From: Alphaproteobacteria bacterium
GTDB lineage: Bacteria > Pseudomonadota > Alphaproteobacteria > Micavibrionales > Micavibrionaceae
Length of the DNA stretch: 64,000 nt
Assembly (NCBI GenBank): GCA_002690045.1
Contig: NZDE01000013.1
Span: forward strand, 1 to 64,000
Direction: 5' to 3'
Part shown: positions 15,401 to 20,046 of the stretch, in pieces
How positions within the stretch are numbered: the stretch's first letter is position 1
Layout of the letters: each line of letters starts with the position of its first letter
Notes under the pieces: model-generated
The model's database searches: none
What the model was told of the DNA's origin: nothing
Seen by the model: the letters and a program-made list of their open reading frames with translations, nothing else
Made by a program: the position numbers and the translations under genes

Positions 15401-18400
15401 GATGACGGTGATGATACAATCTATGGTGATGATGGCGCGGACTTAATAGACGGTGGCTTAGGCGCTGACCTGATTTATGGTGGTTTAGGCGATGACTTTA
15501 TTAATGGTGGCGACCATGCGGACACAATTTATGGCGGCGATGGAAATGATAACATAACGTTATATTTTGGCGGCGGCACGGCATCTGCGGACACGGTCTA
15601 TGGTGAAGCTGGTGATGATTATATAAGCATGTTCAATAACGACAATGCCAATGATTATGTTGATGGCGGTGCCGGTATAGACACGTTATATGTTCGCCAG
15701 AACACAACAACAACGGGTACAGTTATAGACTTAACGAATGGAACTATGACATCGCAGGCGAATGTCGATACGATCCTTGGTTTTGAGAATGTCTATACAG
15801 GCTTTACGAACAGTGTTGCAGAAGTTATCGGTAGTGACCAAGTTAACGTGATTACTGCGCAGAGTGGTTCTATCGGCGTGAAAATGGCTGGTATGGAAGG
15901 TGATGATACGCTAGATGGTGATGATACATCTTCGGGCTTAGCATCAACTGAGGACTGGGCAAGTCATGAATATGATACAGCGGGCGTTACAGTTAACCTA
16001 CAGGCTGGTACAGCGATTGATGGCTGGGGTGGTAACGATGTATTAATCGGCATCGAAAATATTATCGGTTCGGCATATGGCGACACGTTAACAGGTGACG
16101 CGAACGGTAATACCATTGATGCGGGTGATGGTAATGACTTCATTTATGCGAAGGGTGCAAATTCGGCCGATAACGATGTTATTATTGGCGGCGATGGTAC
16201 AGATACGGCCTATTTGCTTGATGTGACATCGATAAACACTATTACGTTAGATCTTACGACAGGCGACTATGATATTGACACTATTACGCCAGGCAGCGTT
16301 ATCGCCGCAGATGGTAATATTAGCGAAGTAGAAATTATTTACACGGCGCGCGGTGATGATTATATCACGGGGTCAACAGGGGCAGATACACTATTCACAT
16401 CTGACGGTAATGATATTCTAAACCTCGGTACAGGTGATGACTTTGTAAATGCTGGCTTAGGAAACGATACAATTGACGGTGAAGGCGGTGAAGATACTGT
16501 AGATTACAGCACTGATGCCACAGCGATTATTGTTGACCTACAAACTGATATTGATGACGTAACGGTGGAACAAGATTCTGGTGGTGCGAATGGTACAGAC
16601 AGATTGTACAATGTTGAGCGCATAAACGGTACAGCGCAGGACGATGTGTTCCGTATTACATCAAGCGTAATCGCGGCGATGGCAATTAGCGGTAACGTTT
16701 ATGACGCAGGCGCGGCTTCAAGTGTTGATACAATTGAGGTTACAAGCGGTACAATTAACTTTGATTTGGCGGACCTTGCCAATAGCTTTGTTAATGTTGA
16801 AGATATTAATTTGACGCAAGCGACTATCGATTCTGGCGACGATATGATTATCCTCGCTAAAGACGTCTATGATTTGCTAGGCGGCAGTGGCGTTGCGAAT
16901 GGTAAAACTTTGACGATACACGCGGAAGATGGTTTTGCTTATGATGCTGCTATGGCTGACGCAACGTCCGTTACGCCATCGGGTAACACATACACCATTA
17001 CTTATGCCGGTGAGACATTTACACTTGTACTCGATATTGGTGTGATTGCCGCGGATAATAATGATAACTCTCTTGATGGTACATCTGGTGCGAACACTAT
17101 TGACGGTCTAGGCGGTAATGACATTATTAACGGTTTAGCGGGTAACGACCACTTAACGGGTGGTGCGGGCGCAGATACGATTGATGGTGGTTCGGGTGAT
17201 GACCTATTATTTGGTGGTACAGAAGACGATATCCTATATGGCGGCCTAGGGGCGGATCAGCTACGCGGTGAAGATGGTAACGATACATTGATCGGTAATG
17301 CGGGTAACGACGTTCTTACGGGCGGTAATGGCATTGATGTTGTTGATTATCGTACGAGTGGCGGTAGCAATTCTATTCTCGTTAACCTGACAACAGGTGC
17401 GAATGGTATTATTAATGATGATTATAATAATACAGACACATTGAATGATGAAATTGAAGTCATCTATGCCACAAACCTTAATGACACCTTTATTGGTGAT
17501 GATTACACCGTTACGGTCTATGGTGAAGATGGTAATGATGTATTTACTGACGGCAGCGCGGGCGAAATTCTGCATGGCGGTAATGATAATGACACCTTTA
17601 CCGTTACGGCAGATGGTACAGTTGATACATTCTATGGTGATGCAGGCCTTGATACGTTGAACCTAAGCGCGCTTACTGGTGGCCCGATTGTTGTTGATCT
17701 TGGCAATAATGCGCTAACAGCTACAGGTAATGGTACGGATATTATTGATAGCTTTGAAAATGTCGTTCTTTCGACTGGCAATGATACAGCTTACGGTGAA
17801 GAAGGTGTAAGCAATACAATTACAGGCGGCGCGGGTAGTGATACTGTTGATTATTCTGCGCATACAGGTGCAATCATCGTTACATTGAATGGTAGTACAG
17901 ATGCAGCGGTTACCGTCAATGGTTCGGCAGGTGAAGATGTATTAAATGGTGTAGAAAACCTAATTGGCTCTAACTTCGCTGACACATTAACTGGCGACAC
18001 GCTAGCGAACACACTTGTTGGTAATGATGGTGCGGATACGCTATCAGGCGGTTCGGGATCTGATTACCTAGATGGCGGCGCGGATGCTGATGTGCTTAAT
18101 GGCGGCGCGGGTACTGATACAATTGTCGCAGGTGCAGGCAATGATGTTATTGACGGCGGTAGTGAAATTGATGAATTGAATTACTCTGCGGAAGTTTCTG
18201 CCATCGTTGTTGATATGAGCAATGTGTCTGCTGAGGTAACAGGCGCTTCAACAGGTAGTGATGATATCACTAATATTGAACGTATCGTTGGTACGGCACT
18301 GGATGATACATTCACAGCAGATACAGCAGCTATGGATTTCCGTGGCGGAGAAGGTGACGATACATTCACCGGTGGCGCAGGTGCAGATAACTTCTATGGC

Positions 18401-19315
18401 GGCAATGATAATGATACGTTTATTGCAACGGAAGACAATGCAGGTGACCAATTCCGTGGTGAAGGTGGTACATTGGATATCCTTGATGCGAGTGGCTTAA
18501 CTGGTCGTGTCGTAGTAAACCTTGGCAATGCAAATGCGGATGAACGCATTGAAAACTATGACTTCTCTGGTCTGGGCATGGGTAACGATGCTATATACGA
18601 CATGGAAGGTGTCATTGGTACAGATGGCGCAGATACCTTTACAGGTGATGCACAGAACAACTATTTTGAAGGTGGTATCGGTAACGATACGTTCACAGGC
18701 GGCGCGGGCGATGATACATTACTTGGCGGCACTGGTGATGACTTGTTCTTCGGTGGTCTAGGAAATGATGATTACGATGGCGGTGTTGGCGGTGACGATA
18801 CAATTGACTTTAGCGGCATTGCAGGCAACCTTGATGTTGACCTAGACAATTCGACAATTGATAAAGACACAGATTCATCAACAGACACATTCGCGGAGAT
18901 TGAGAACCTTATCCTTGGCGCAGGTGATGATGCCTTCACAATGTTTGATGATAGCCTGAGCACGATTGATAGTAACTTTACTATGATTGATGGTGGCGCG
19001 GGTACAGATAGTGTGACCTTCACAGCTAATGGTGGTGCAGGCTTCGATGCGGTTGATTTGGTTAATGTATTTACTGATATTGAAGAATTGGACTTCACAG
19101 GCGTAACACATAGTGGTGATGGTTTCGATCTTAATGGTACTGATGTTAAAGCGTTACTCGGTGGTGATGCTGCAGCTGGCGAAACCCTAACGATTAATTC
19201 GTCAGTAGGCTTCGTGAATGTAAATACAGATGGTAGCTTTACAGACCAAGGTGGCGGTAATTACACTTATAATGATGGTTCAAACAACTTCTACGTAACG
19301 ATTGTTGAATCGTAA
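2..19315 (+). CDS. Giant RTX (hemolysin-type Ca2+-binding) surface adhesin, 3' part; start outside window
   Basis: The frame is open from base 2 to the TAA at 19313-19315, giving 6437 visible codons. The true start lies upstream, and the first in-frame start-like codon (TTG at 254) sits inside repeats and is not a start. Most of the protein is RTX nonapeptides of the GGxGxDxLx type (for example GGAGADTLDGG), which bind Ca2+ and fold as parallel beta-rolls after secretion. These alternate with DYS...VVVNL...GTDxDDTxTG spacer modules. Two C-type-lectin-like domains (about 11935-12393 and 13597-14110) and six copies of a ~120-residue module are embedded; the last copy ends the protein. It is strongly acidic, rich in D/G/T/N, and I saw no cysteine. 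Such proteins leave by type I secretion with an uncleaved C-terminal signal. The LapC-like (32662-33939) and LapB-like (41101-43224) proteins in this window are the likely exporters. Its stop abuts hda directly. Function as an adhesin or biofilm protein is inferred from family and architecture. Confidence 0.93.
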   Translation, partial: GDGANTIAAGDGDNTITATAGADVITSGIGNDEINAGAGDNDINAGAGNNSVTTTTGADTITTGAGNDIISAGDGLNIINAGDGLNQVTTGTDKDIITTGANADTIIASDGDNTITSGDGADIITSGIGNDLIDAGDGANTVSAGDGADVIRGGANVDTLQGEDGADTLFGGAGADTLDGGLGIDTVDYSEDDAAGGTAGVVVNLGAGTATDGFTHSDVLIDIENVIGTDHDDTITGDENTVNILDAGLGTEDLLDQSGSASKVIVDLDAERMTDENSNVDTITGFENVNTGAGDDTVTGDANANTINAGNGNNLITAGAGDDLVVAGTGNDTFVDGLGADTYDGSAGGDNTFTANEDGSADTFTGGAGTDTLDMGSFTGDITANLGTDSLTTADGDQMDSIDNITTGSGNDTITGDAGDNTITTGDGQDFVYGGAGDDVINLGSGGTDSDEVSYEGDATAISTTIDMSDVESFSVDQGADTDTLTDVEALTGGDGDDTFNFINVSKANLDALTAAHVYDGSNGSSDRVNLQGTALDFDGSDLAAHFDNIETLSLLDVTPVDGDDFDITADEAFSMLGVANGGVFRIEIVNGTTFNVNAGTTYNNFVGVTTPAASTTRYEFNDGSGNTIYIDVYQPPILGDGDADTTDGDYLFGPTNDSANIIDAKAGDDYINARGGDDTLIGGAGNDTLDGALGNDTAYYAQDELDGGAAGVVVNLTTDLATDGHGNTDTLISIERVVGTDFDDTMTGAENEDNILDARGVNDDEDEINGDLLDHSGETTDDLVVDLTNETMTGDGTGTDTIFGFENVNTGAGNDTVTGSAVANIIAAAAGADILRGMDGDDTLYGGADADTLFGGAGADHLDGGAGTDDWVDYSEDDGQGGTDGVTVNLRTGSATDGFGATDVLVGLEHVRGTDHDDTMTGAENEANTLEAGLGNDTLDQNASTGNLVVDLAAGTMTGDGTGADVITGFENFIGGTGNDTIDGTTGANILSGGAGNDTISGLAGNDTINGDAGEDRLSDGTGVDTVNGGADNDYFIVADDSEADVFDGGSESDTLDLSAFTAGVEVNLDSNVNNTGNTISNFENVITTGAYADTITGNASVNVITSGDGVDILDGAAGDDTLQGEAGNDTLIGGAGADTLDGGADIDVADYSAEGAGIVVDTSGGTDTVVDGGGATDTLIDIERIEGSTHDDTFVGDDAVADTFYGGTGNDLIDYGSASADLDVDLTANQMIDANTNTDIINGFENVNTGSGADSINGSSGANVIDAGAGDDEVNGLAGNDTIYGQAGIDIIYAGADDDTIYGGTEDDTLIGGEGDDTIDGGADSDTVDYNLDGGASGITVDLSAGTVIVTDTWGDTDTLVGIENIIATGQSDTFTGQNGTDNTFDAKGGSDWVDQSADTAKVVADLENDTMTDAAGGTDTIIDVENFRAGTGDDTIDGSAEINTIYGGAGADVINGLGNNDVLYGEDGNDVIDGGDDDDTIDGGADDDTIYGGAGNDSIDGGAGIDTIYDGAGIDIIDGEGDSDFIIASDDGEADTFEGGGGADTIDFTNISLDLTIDLNVNNYTVVATGDVINSFLNVNTGSGNDTIYTNTVSATNIINSGDGTDTIHIHGGSDTVDAEDGDDTIVVYAQNNGTIDGGLGTDTLDYSNLTSFVSVNFSGATDTVNGGTYHDIVSIENVIGTDFDDTFAGNDGVAETFDAGLGTNLLNYGSGTGDYVIDLTTETMTDAGLATDTIIGFSNVNTGIGNDSITGTATANTIDADDGNNSIDAMGGDNVITAGTGDDIVDATDGNNTISVGLGDNTITATDGANTITSSIGADVITVGDGINTISAASGLNTITAGNGGNTITTTGDKDIISVGTGNDVIDAGGGNNTITATDGDNTITATGGADDVTTGAGNDDIDVGSGANTVDAGEGNNIIVSGAADDTITAGDGNNTIDAGADDDIITVGNGDNSITAGDGADVIVAGTGSNSIDAGNGNDQITVTGTTGTNTIDGGAGNDVIVAGATDDVIIDGTGNDTITAGDGANTITVGDGQDTLTAGSGDDYVIVLDDGDNNDDLDAGTGNDWIDFSNITGGGVTVNLETGAVSDNGGTNVGTDTISGFDNVIGTAGDDTVTASSTAIGNVTFDGGSAGTDYVSYEHQTGDIVVDLSGGTDTVVKSGDGYTDTLISIEGVTGGAGDDQFTGDTAANTFVGNAGDDTFTGGAGDDVLTGGDDDDTFYGDAGDDTMDGGTGGTDDDFLDYSADTDGIVLNLGDTNSGTATGTSIGTDAISNFERITTGAGGDTLRVTSVLIAALAAGASYDLGASTTDTLEITGDLDFDGIDLDGHFTNVNYIDITNASPVVADDFDLDADQLAGIRGGTGDRTITITASDGQTINIALGATFDTQTYYDNDEVNGIETYNFQNAGGDTLEVIIEKPPIEDDDADDVESGDAGNNRIYGLEGDDSLFGDAGDDVLSGGPGTDTLNGGSGTDTAIYYNDRTATNPEGVNGIIVDMLDRDHGGGENDGYEVDDDGRGGKDDLISIERVIGSIFDDTFYGDNLGTTFDGYLDGTAAGDLYTLELESTDMVVTLGAADGQGYQDLTWDGNTNTLREIERIQLGSGADTFTGAATDDTVYGGDGDDTWVGSAGNDLFAGEGGDDVLDYSGFTTNLSINSDVNEGNGYKGLYEGGILKDYVYSFVGILTGSGDDIITRTTTSSAIFFETGDGADTIYGGTGANTVDAGDNDDTITTGAAVDTIFGGDGDDVINSGNGADTVDGGSGVDSLDASDSTTNGIIVDLTNAPDASGYYALTFDGSTTIERFKNIEIFVGTDAQPNVLTADSSYGTGVTLVGGTGDDTMFSAEGYDNGFLGGDGNDTLDYSGLTLGKIEFDWGVDYTIDKTGDATTDTVDGTIEVVIGTSFKDTMSGDANNNHFIGGADEDLLTGNDGDDTLDGGDGNDALHGGAGVDVITGGLGNDLAYGDDEDDTFIGGDGLDSYEGGAGIDLIDYSTYGHAISLDLENSFIYKDANDDALFETTAEGDELDTILSIESFRGTAFNDTLVGSNSDDETIYGGDGDDYINGRGTNVPSGGVGDIIYGEAGNDYVRTGGNNNTGAEYHGGDNDLDGGDLIDMYSIGANIIIDLSVSDVAISGNGTIQVTGFEHIRSGSGEDTVTGNTFDNTIGGRGGENTFDGGDGIDTYNLAWRTAGGVDENYTNLAAGYYADDVDDGGFGTDDLTDTFTTSFENFIGGSSGDWVDGTGSANRFVVAGGNDTIDGKGGIDTLDYSLDVSNGGFLTFGYADYGVGNAWGATEGITINFDETTGGSGTVNSGVYGNDVFTSIEQFVGTRAHDTFIITDFNDTITQWGTNFYIDGYTQDGMGAGFEDELRITGTLGTVYGTDIDTIADNIELVRFTTGDITTDKLILTGDDIAGISSGDDGDRLVLQLDSLLEFEINDGVDWTIVSPIINVDDNLEYQVVNAGTGDTITLEIRGDFIWGTDNDDDQADYSGPATAGSDVVIALKGDDTFNAADGDDIILGYQGNDYLQGGAGNDLLDGGDGDDQLFGGDDDDRIRGKAGNDTIDGGEGGTDIDIVEYDQEATTLTEVLFDDIGDNPENIVVTHLSGDVDTLTNIERIKGTANGDTFKFSASVLQALVAGVHYYDAGNGSDVIEFVNDGSGADFDFDVFADGGASFFTGFEEISFVALNPGASTFNIHLDDLAAFMGTQTDLTIKARIGFLWDGASSLVDVDGVGGLDFTYDSFDDSGAGEVYTYTITGGATTYTLTVELVPILGNSGDDVIDGSYVDGSGNFAGTDDGDNEIDAGAGNDTVIAQGGDDIIIGGLGNDLIDGGTGEDITSYSSSVYSSDMHFWYGAATEGGYDYSIVAESIDGSSIPREVDNLISVETMHGTASSDYIYASADVIPTGEINIEAKGGDDRVAVMDTAGTSNNSLSGGDGNDILDARSIIYESLGDLENIQYHSVGGGTNNLLEGDNGVYYSFDTGNFYKLETSAQAYSTAKANAAADTINGVGGHLATIHAPFDSAPVEMSIIDLIAGTYNVFLGGTDSAQEGTWKWDATGTTEDGLTFYIENSTTGTAFLTEYANFGTDLPNDTTSTENYLVYEGDNDWFNDYAGTAQRYIVEWEGNDVINAASSSSTNILDGGLGNDTIFGYSGVDTLLGGDGADTLDGGEGADTLLGGDGDDRIFITTDGSDDVYDGEAGNNIIDASRASSGVEINLEDQTITGSNVGAGTTINGFVALVASDHDDTLTGLEAADDTISGGLGNDTIFGLGGADYLRGYFGDDIINAGDGDDEVFDGSGADTIYGGTGADVIHLVRDWDNDLVYAGDDTLDDSTNDTIQIGDDDAATLNSDFAGERVGTVENGLIIDLGAETVTWQTGAVDTIIGFENVIGSLTGFDYIYGDDEVNIFDALIGGSYMQGYRGDDTLEGHSSQNDTVSYSEVVSDALTVTLDYNGTTTVSFGAETDTLTLIDHIVGTNYVGGTGDVINGDEIANRIYLQDGDDYADGNGGNDIIDARVELGEILAKDQSLVYLADTNTVYKVVDTQLTWTDAEAAAIATVLAGSGESGLYTPSDVAGRLVTAESGTETRVVYGQLGTNGTNYWMGGVYNSGESAWEWSGGPLDGVNFYEAGDYITGAYDVFSQPTGSTTAQDEPDGRAGQTYLLMSTGGWWLTADNVGEANTSATPYTGGRGYIIEWDAAAFANAGTQNDNTIYGGTGDDTIYADAGDDTLYGDSGADVILGGAGSDTIYGGAEDDTIYLSSDGVADTYDAGTGSDTLNALQLTTGIDINLDDAGNQTITDFGGGTTNIGADVISGFQNVKGSNFDDLIQGDALNNSLRGNDGDDTVYGYDGNDYLEDGYGADTIYGGDGDDVIVLYGDNDSDIVYAGIDQTTDNDTGDELRFNKLGGDVVINLMTNTVTSNKGYVDYIYGIENITLNDDTGDDTVYGNAASNTITGADNNDYINGGAGEDWLYGHDESGGLSVDPGHAAGREGNWLDYLNEGGSFGVTVTLDGSNESLATDTYGDTDHIFYFQHVRGTNEVDTITGDQYNNQLNGYNGADILDGGAGDDQINGGAGNDTIYSGTGDDTIAGGDDDDSIYGDAGQDTLNGDAGNDYIEGGGDADEIYGDDGDDTIYGDDGADLIDGGLGADLIYGGLGDDFINGGDHADTIYGGDGNDNITLYFGGGTASADTVYGEAGDDYISMFNNDNANDYVDGGAGIDTLYVRQNTTTTGTVIDLTNGTMTSQANVDTILGFENVYTGFTNSVAEVIGSDQVNVITAQSGSIGVKMAGMEGDDTLDGDDTSSGLASTEDWASHEYDTAGVTVNLQAGTAIDGWGGNDVLIGIENIIGSAYGDTLTGDANGNTIDAGDGNDFIYAKGANSADNDVIIGGDGTDTAYLLDVTSINTITLDLTTGDYDIDTITPGSVIAADGNISEVEIIYTARGDDYITGSTGADTLFTSDGNDILNLGTGDDFVNAGLGNDTIDGEGGEDTVDYSTDATAIIVDLQTDIDDVTVEQDSGGANGTDRLYNVERINGTAQDDVFRITSSVIAAMAISGNVYDAGAASSVDTIEVTSGTINFDLADLANSFVNVEDINLTQATIDSGDDMIILAKDVYDLLGGSGVANGKTLTIHAEDGFAYDAAMADATSVTPSGNTYTITYAGETFTLVLDIGVIAADNNDNSLDGTSGANTIDGLGGNDIINGLAGNDHLTGGAGADTIDGGSGDDLLFGGTEDDILYGGLGADQLRGEDGNDTLIGNAGNDVLTGGNGIDVVDYRTSGGSNSILVNLTTGANGIINDDYNNTDTLNDEIEVIYATNLNDTFIGDDYTVTVYGEDGNDVFTDGSAGEILHGGNDNDTFTVTADGTVDTFYGDAGLDTLNLSALTGGPIVVDLGNNALTATGNGTDIIDSFENVVLSTGNDTAYGEEGVSNTITGGAGSDTVDYSAHTGAIIVTLNGSTDAAVTVNGSAGEDVLNGVENLIGSNFADTLTGDTLANTLVGNDGADTLSGGSGSDYLDGGADADVLNGGAGTDTIVAGAGNDVIDGGSEIDELNYSAEVSAIVVDMSNVSAEVTGASTGSDDITNIERIVGTALDDTFTADTAAMDFRGGEGDDTFTGGAGADNFYGGNDNDTFIATEDNAGDQFRGEGGTLDILDASGLTGRVVVNLGNANADERIENYDFSGLGMGNDAIYDMEGVIGTDGADTFTGDAQNNYFEGGIGNDTFTGGAGDDTLLGGTGDDLFFGGLGNDDYDGGVGGDDTIDFSGIAGNLDVDLDNSTIDKDTDSSTDTFAEIENLILGAGDDAFTMFDDSLSTIDSNFTMIDGGAGTDSVTFTANGGAGFDAVDLVNVFTDIEELDFTGVTHSGDGFDLNGTDVKALLGGDAAAGETLTINSSVGFVNVNTDGSFTDQGGGNYTYNDGSNNFYVTIVES
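559..5290 (+). repeat. Six long super-repeats of spacer plus RTX block
   Basis: A ~120-130-residue unit recurs, starting near 559, 2090, 2610, 3449, 3982 and 4937. Each begins with a DxxDYS-like strand. It continues through VVVNL, an IENVIGTDxDDT segment, an LDQS/VVDL segment and GFENVNTGAGDDTVTG, then leads into RTX nonapeptides of variable number. Copies are diverged at DNA level, so recent duplication is unlikely. Related single units occur later, for example near 15960. Confidence 0.7.
1550..1914 (+). repeat. RTX-protein internal module, copy 1 of 6
   Basis: A non-RTX module of ~120 residues: YDGSNG...DRVNL, then DLAAHFDNIETLSL, then a VDGDDFDITADE helix-like segment, and finally beta-rich FxDGSGNTIYIDVYQPPI. 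It is followed directly by new RTX repeats. Confidence 0.7.
5278..6160 (+). repeat. Variant RTX-like nonapeptide array 2 (TAGDGNNTI type)
   Basis: About 30 tandem 9-residue units such as ITAGDGNNT, ITATDGANT and ISVGTGNDV replace canonical GGxGxD repeats for nearly 0.9 kb. They match the array that opens the window. Asn and Thr are enriched at positions facing one side of a predicted beta-roll (inference). Confidence 0.75.
6919..7281 (+). repeat. RTX-protein internal module, copy 2 of 6
   Basis: Same order as copy 1: YDLGASTTDTLEI, DLDGHFTNVNYIDI, VVADDFDLDADQLAGI, and a beta segment ending VIIEKPPIE. The preceding segment RVTSVLIAALAAG is also shared with copies 4 and 5. Confidence 0.7.
10079..10449 (+). 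repeat. RTX-protein internal module, copy 3 of 6 (most diverged)
   Basis: Begins at a GFEDELRITG strand and continues through IADNIELVRF, LILTGDDIAGISSGDDGDR and a terminal TITLEIRGDFIWG strand. Order and spacing match the other copies, but identity is low. Confidence 0.55.
10938..11334 (+). repeat. RTX-protein internal module, copy 4 of 6
   Basis: YYDAGNGSDVIEFV, FFTGFEEISFVAL, FNIHLDDLAAFMG, then a beta segment ending TYTLTVELVPILG. It is preceded by FSASVLQALVAG, equivalent to the lead segment of copies 2 and 5. Confidence 0.7.
11935..12393 (+). other. C-type-lectin-like domain 1 inside the RTX protein
   Basis: Between RTX blocks lies a ~150-residue segment with the C-type lectin fold signature. 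A YSFDTGNFYKL opening strand leads to a helix (AQAYSTAKANAA), GGHLATIHAP matches the canonical G-HLA-I motif, and VFLGGTDSAQEGTWKW matches the W-IGL-D-x-EG-W-W motif. It ends with NDWFND and RYIVEWEG. Bacterial examples bind sugars or proteins. The disulfides of animal lectins are absent, as expected for an RTX passenger. Confidence 0.8.
13597..14110 (+). other. C-type-lectin-like domain 2 inside the RTX protein
   Basis: A second, longer copy of the fold: VYLADTNTVYKVV, the helix TWTDAEAAAIATVL, GRLVTAESGTE in place of GHLATI, YWMGGVYNSGESAWEW in place of the W-IGL-EG-W-W core, and a closing GRGYIIEWD strand matching the end of domain 1. The longer loop before GRLVT and the YLLMSTGGWW segment are specific to this copy. 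Confidence 0.78.
16698..17055 (+). repeat. RTX-protein internal module, copy 5 of 6
   Basis: VYDAGAASSVDTIEV, DLANSFVNVEDINL, IILAKDVYDLLGGSG, then a beta segment ending ETFTLVLDIGVIAAD, followed by a fresh RTX block. It is the copy most like the C-terminal one in the LLGG-GVANGKTLTI segment. Confidence 0.7.
18984..19315 (+). repeat. RTX-protein internal module, copy 6 of 6, forming the C-terminus
   Basis: MIDGGAGTDSVTFT, NVFTDIEELDFTG, DGFDLNGTDVKALLGGD, ETLTINSS, and the final strand NNFYVTIVES before the stop. Type I secretion signals lie in the last ~50-100 residues, so this copy should carry or overlap the export signal (inference). Confidence 0.7.
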
Positions 19316-20014
19316 TTAATATTCAGACATAAGAATTTCACGGATAAGCGGGATAGTAATATTCCGCTTTTCTGCTAATGCGCGTTTGTCGGCCTTTATG
19401 ACCAAGTCTTGCGCGGCGGCGAATGAACGTTCCATACGCGGCAGGATGTATTGGATCAAATCTTCACTGACCGTGATCTGGCGGTCGCGGAACAGTTTTA
19501 CTAATAAGGCAGTCAATAGTGGTTCATCAGGTGATTGGATGGCAATACACGGCGCTGCGCGTAGGCGTGAGGCAAGGTCTGGTACAATGAATGTTAAGTT
19601 GGTTGCGGGGGCGCGGCTCGTCAGTAATATGCTGCGCTGGGCTTCCTTGCTCATGTTATAAAGATGAAAGAGTTTTTCTTCACATGGGCGATCCCCAATC
19701 AGAAGATCTGCGTGGCGAATGACCAGATTATCGGCCATTTTACTGATAGCTTCAGCGTCATTTTGGATTATATCATCAGGGTTAAGGATGGCAGCTTTAC
19801 TTTTGGTGGCCCAAACTGCGCCTAAATGCGTTTTACCGCTGGCCGCAGGGCCATATAGCATGAGAGCAGGAGCCGGCCAGTCGGGCCATTTGTCAATCCA
19901 CGCCGCCGCATCTTGATTACAGGGGGATATAAGGAAGTCTTCACGGCCATAGGCTGTGCGGTGCTTTAGGTCGAGCGGGATTTGCGCGTATGTGACGTCT
20001 TCGTTATTATTCAT
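19316..20014 (-). CDS. hdaA: HdaA/DnaA-like AAA+ regulator of replication initiation
   Basis: The 232-residue protein is a single AAA+ module without the C-terminal helix-turn-helix domain of DnaA, which is the architecture of Hda/HdaA. These stimulate DnaA-ATP hydrolysis with the DNA-loaded beta clamp and so limit re-initiation. It opens with QIPLDLKHRTAYGREDFLIS, the family N-terminus. The Walker A is GPAASGKT (about residues 55-62). The Walker B region LLIGD is degenerate. A sensor-like LLTSRAP motif (about residue 131) and an arginine-rich LASRLRAAP follow. It is last in a three-gene minus operon behind the PerM-like and DUF2066 genes, 32 nt downstream of perM. Its stop touches the stop of the giant RTX gene with no gap. 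Confidence 0.85.
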   Translation of the reverse strand: MNNNEDVTYAQIPLDLKHRTAYGREDFLISPCNQDAAAWIDKWPDWPAPALMLYGPAASGKTHLGAVWATKSKAAILNPDDIIQNDAEAISKMADNLVIRHADLLIGDRPCEEKLFHLYNMSKEAQRSILLTSRAPATNLTFIVPDLASRLRAAPCIAIQSPDEPLLTALLVKLFRDRQITVSEDLIQYILPRMERSFAAAQDLVIKADKRALAEKRNITIPLIREILMSEY

Positions 20015-20046
20015 AGATACGGGTATAGCCGAAAAACGTCACAAGG

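Noticed and set aside
565-19111. Many out-of-frame and antisense ORFs of 60-240 codons inside the RTX gene, such as 5155-5880 on minus
   Set aside because: Low-complexity translations are the product of the GGN/GAY-rich repeat codons, with no ribosome-binding sites or domains.
2-19315. CRISPR array or DNA satellite in the repetitive first 19 kb
   Set aside because: The repeats are protein-level nonapeptides with diverged DNA and no constant repeat-spacer structure.
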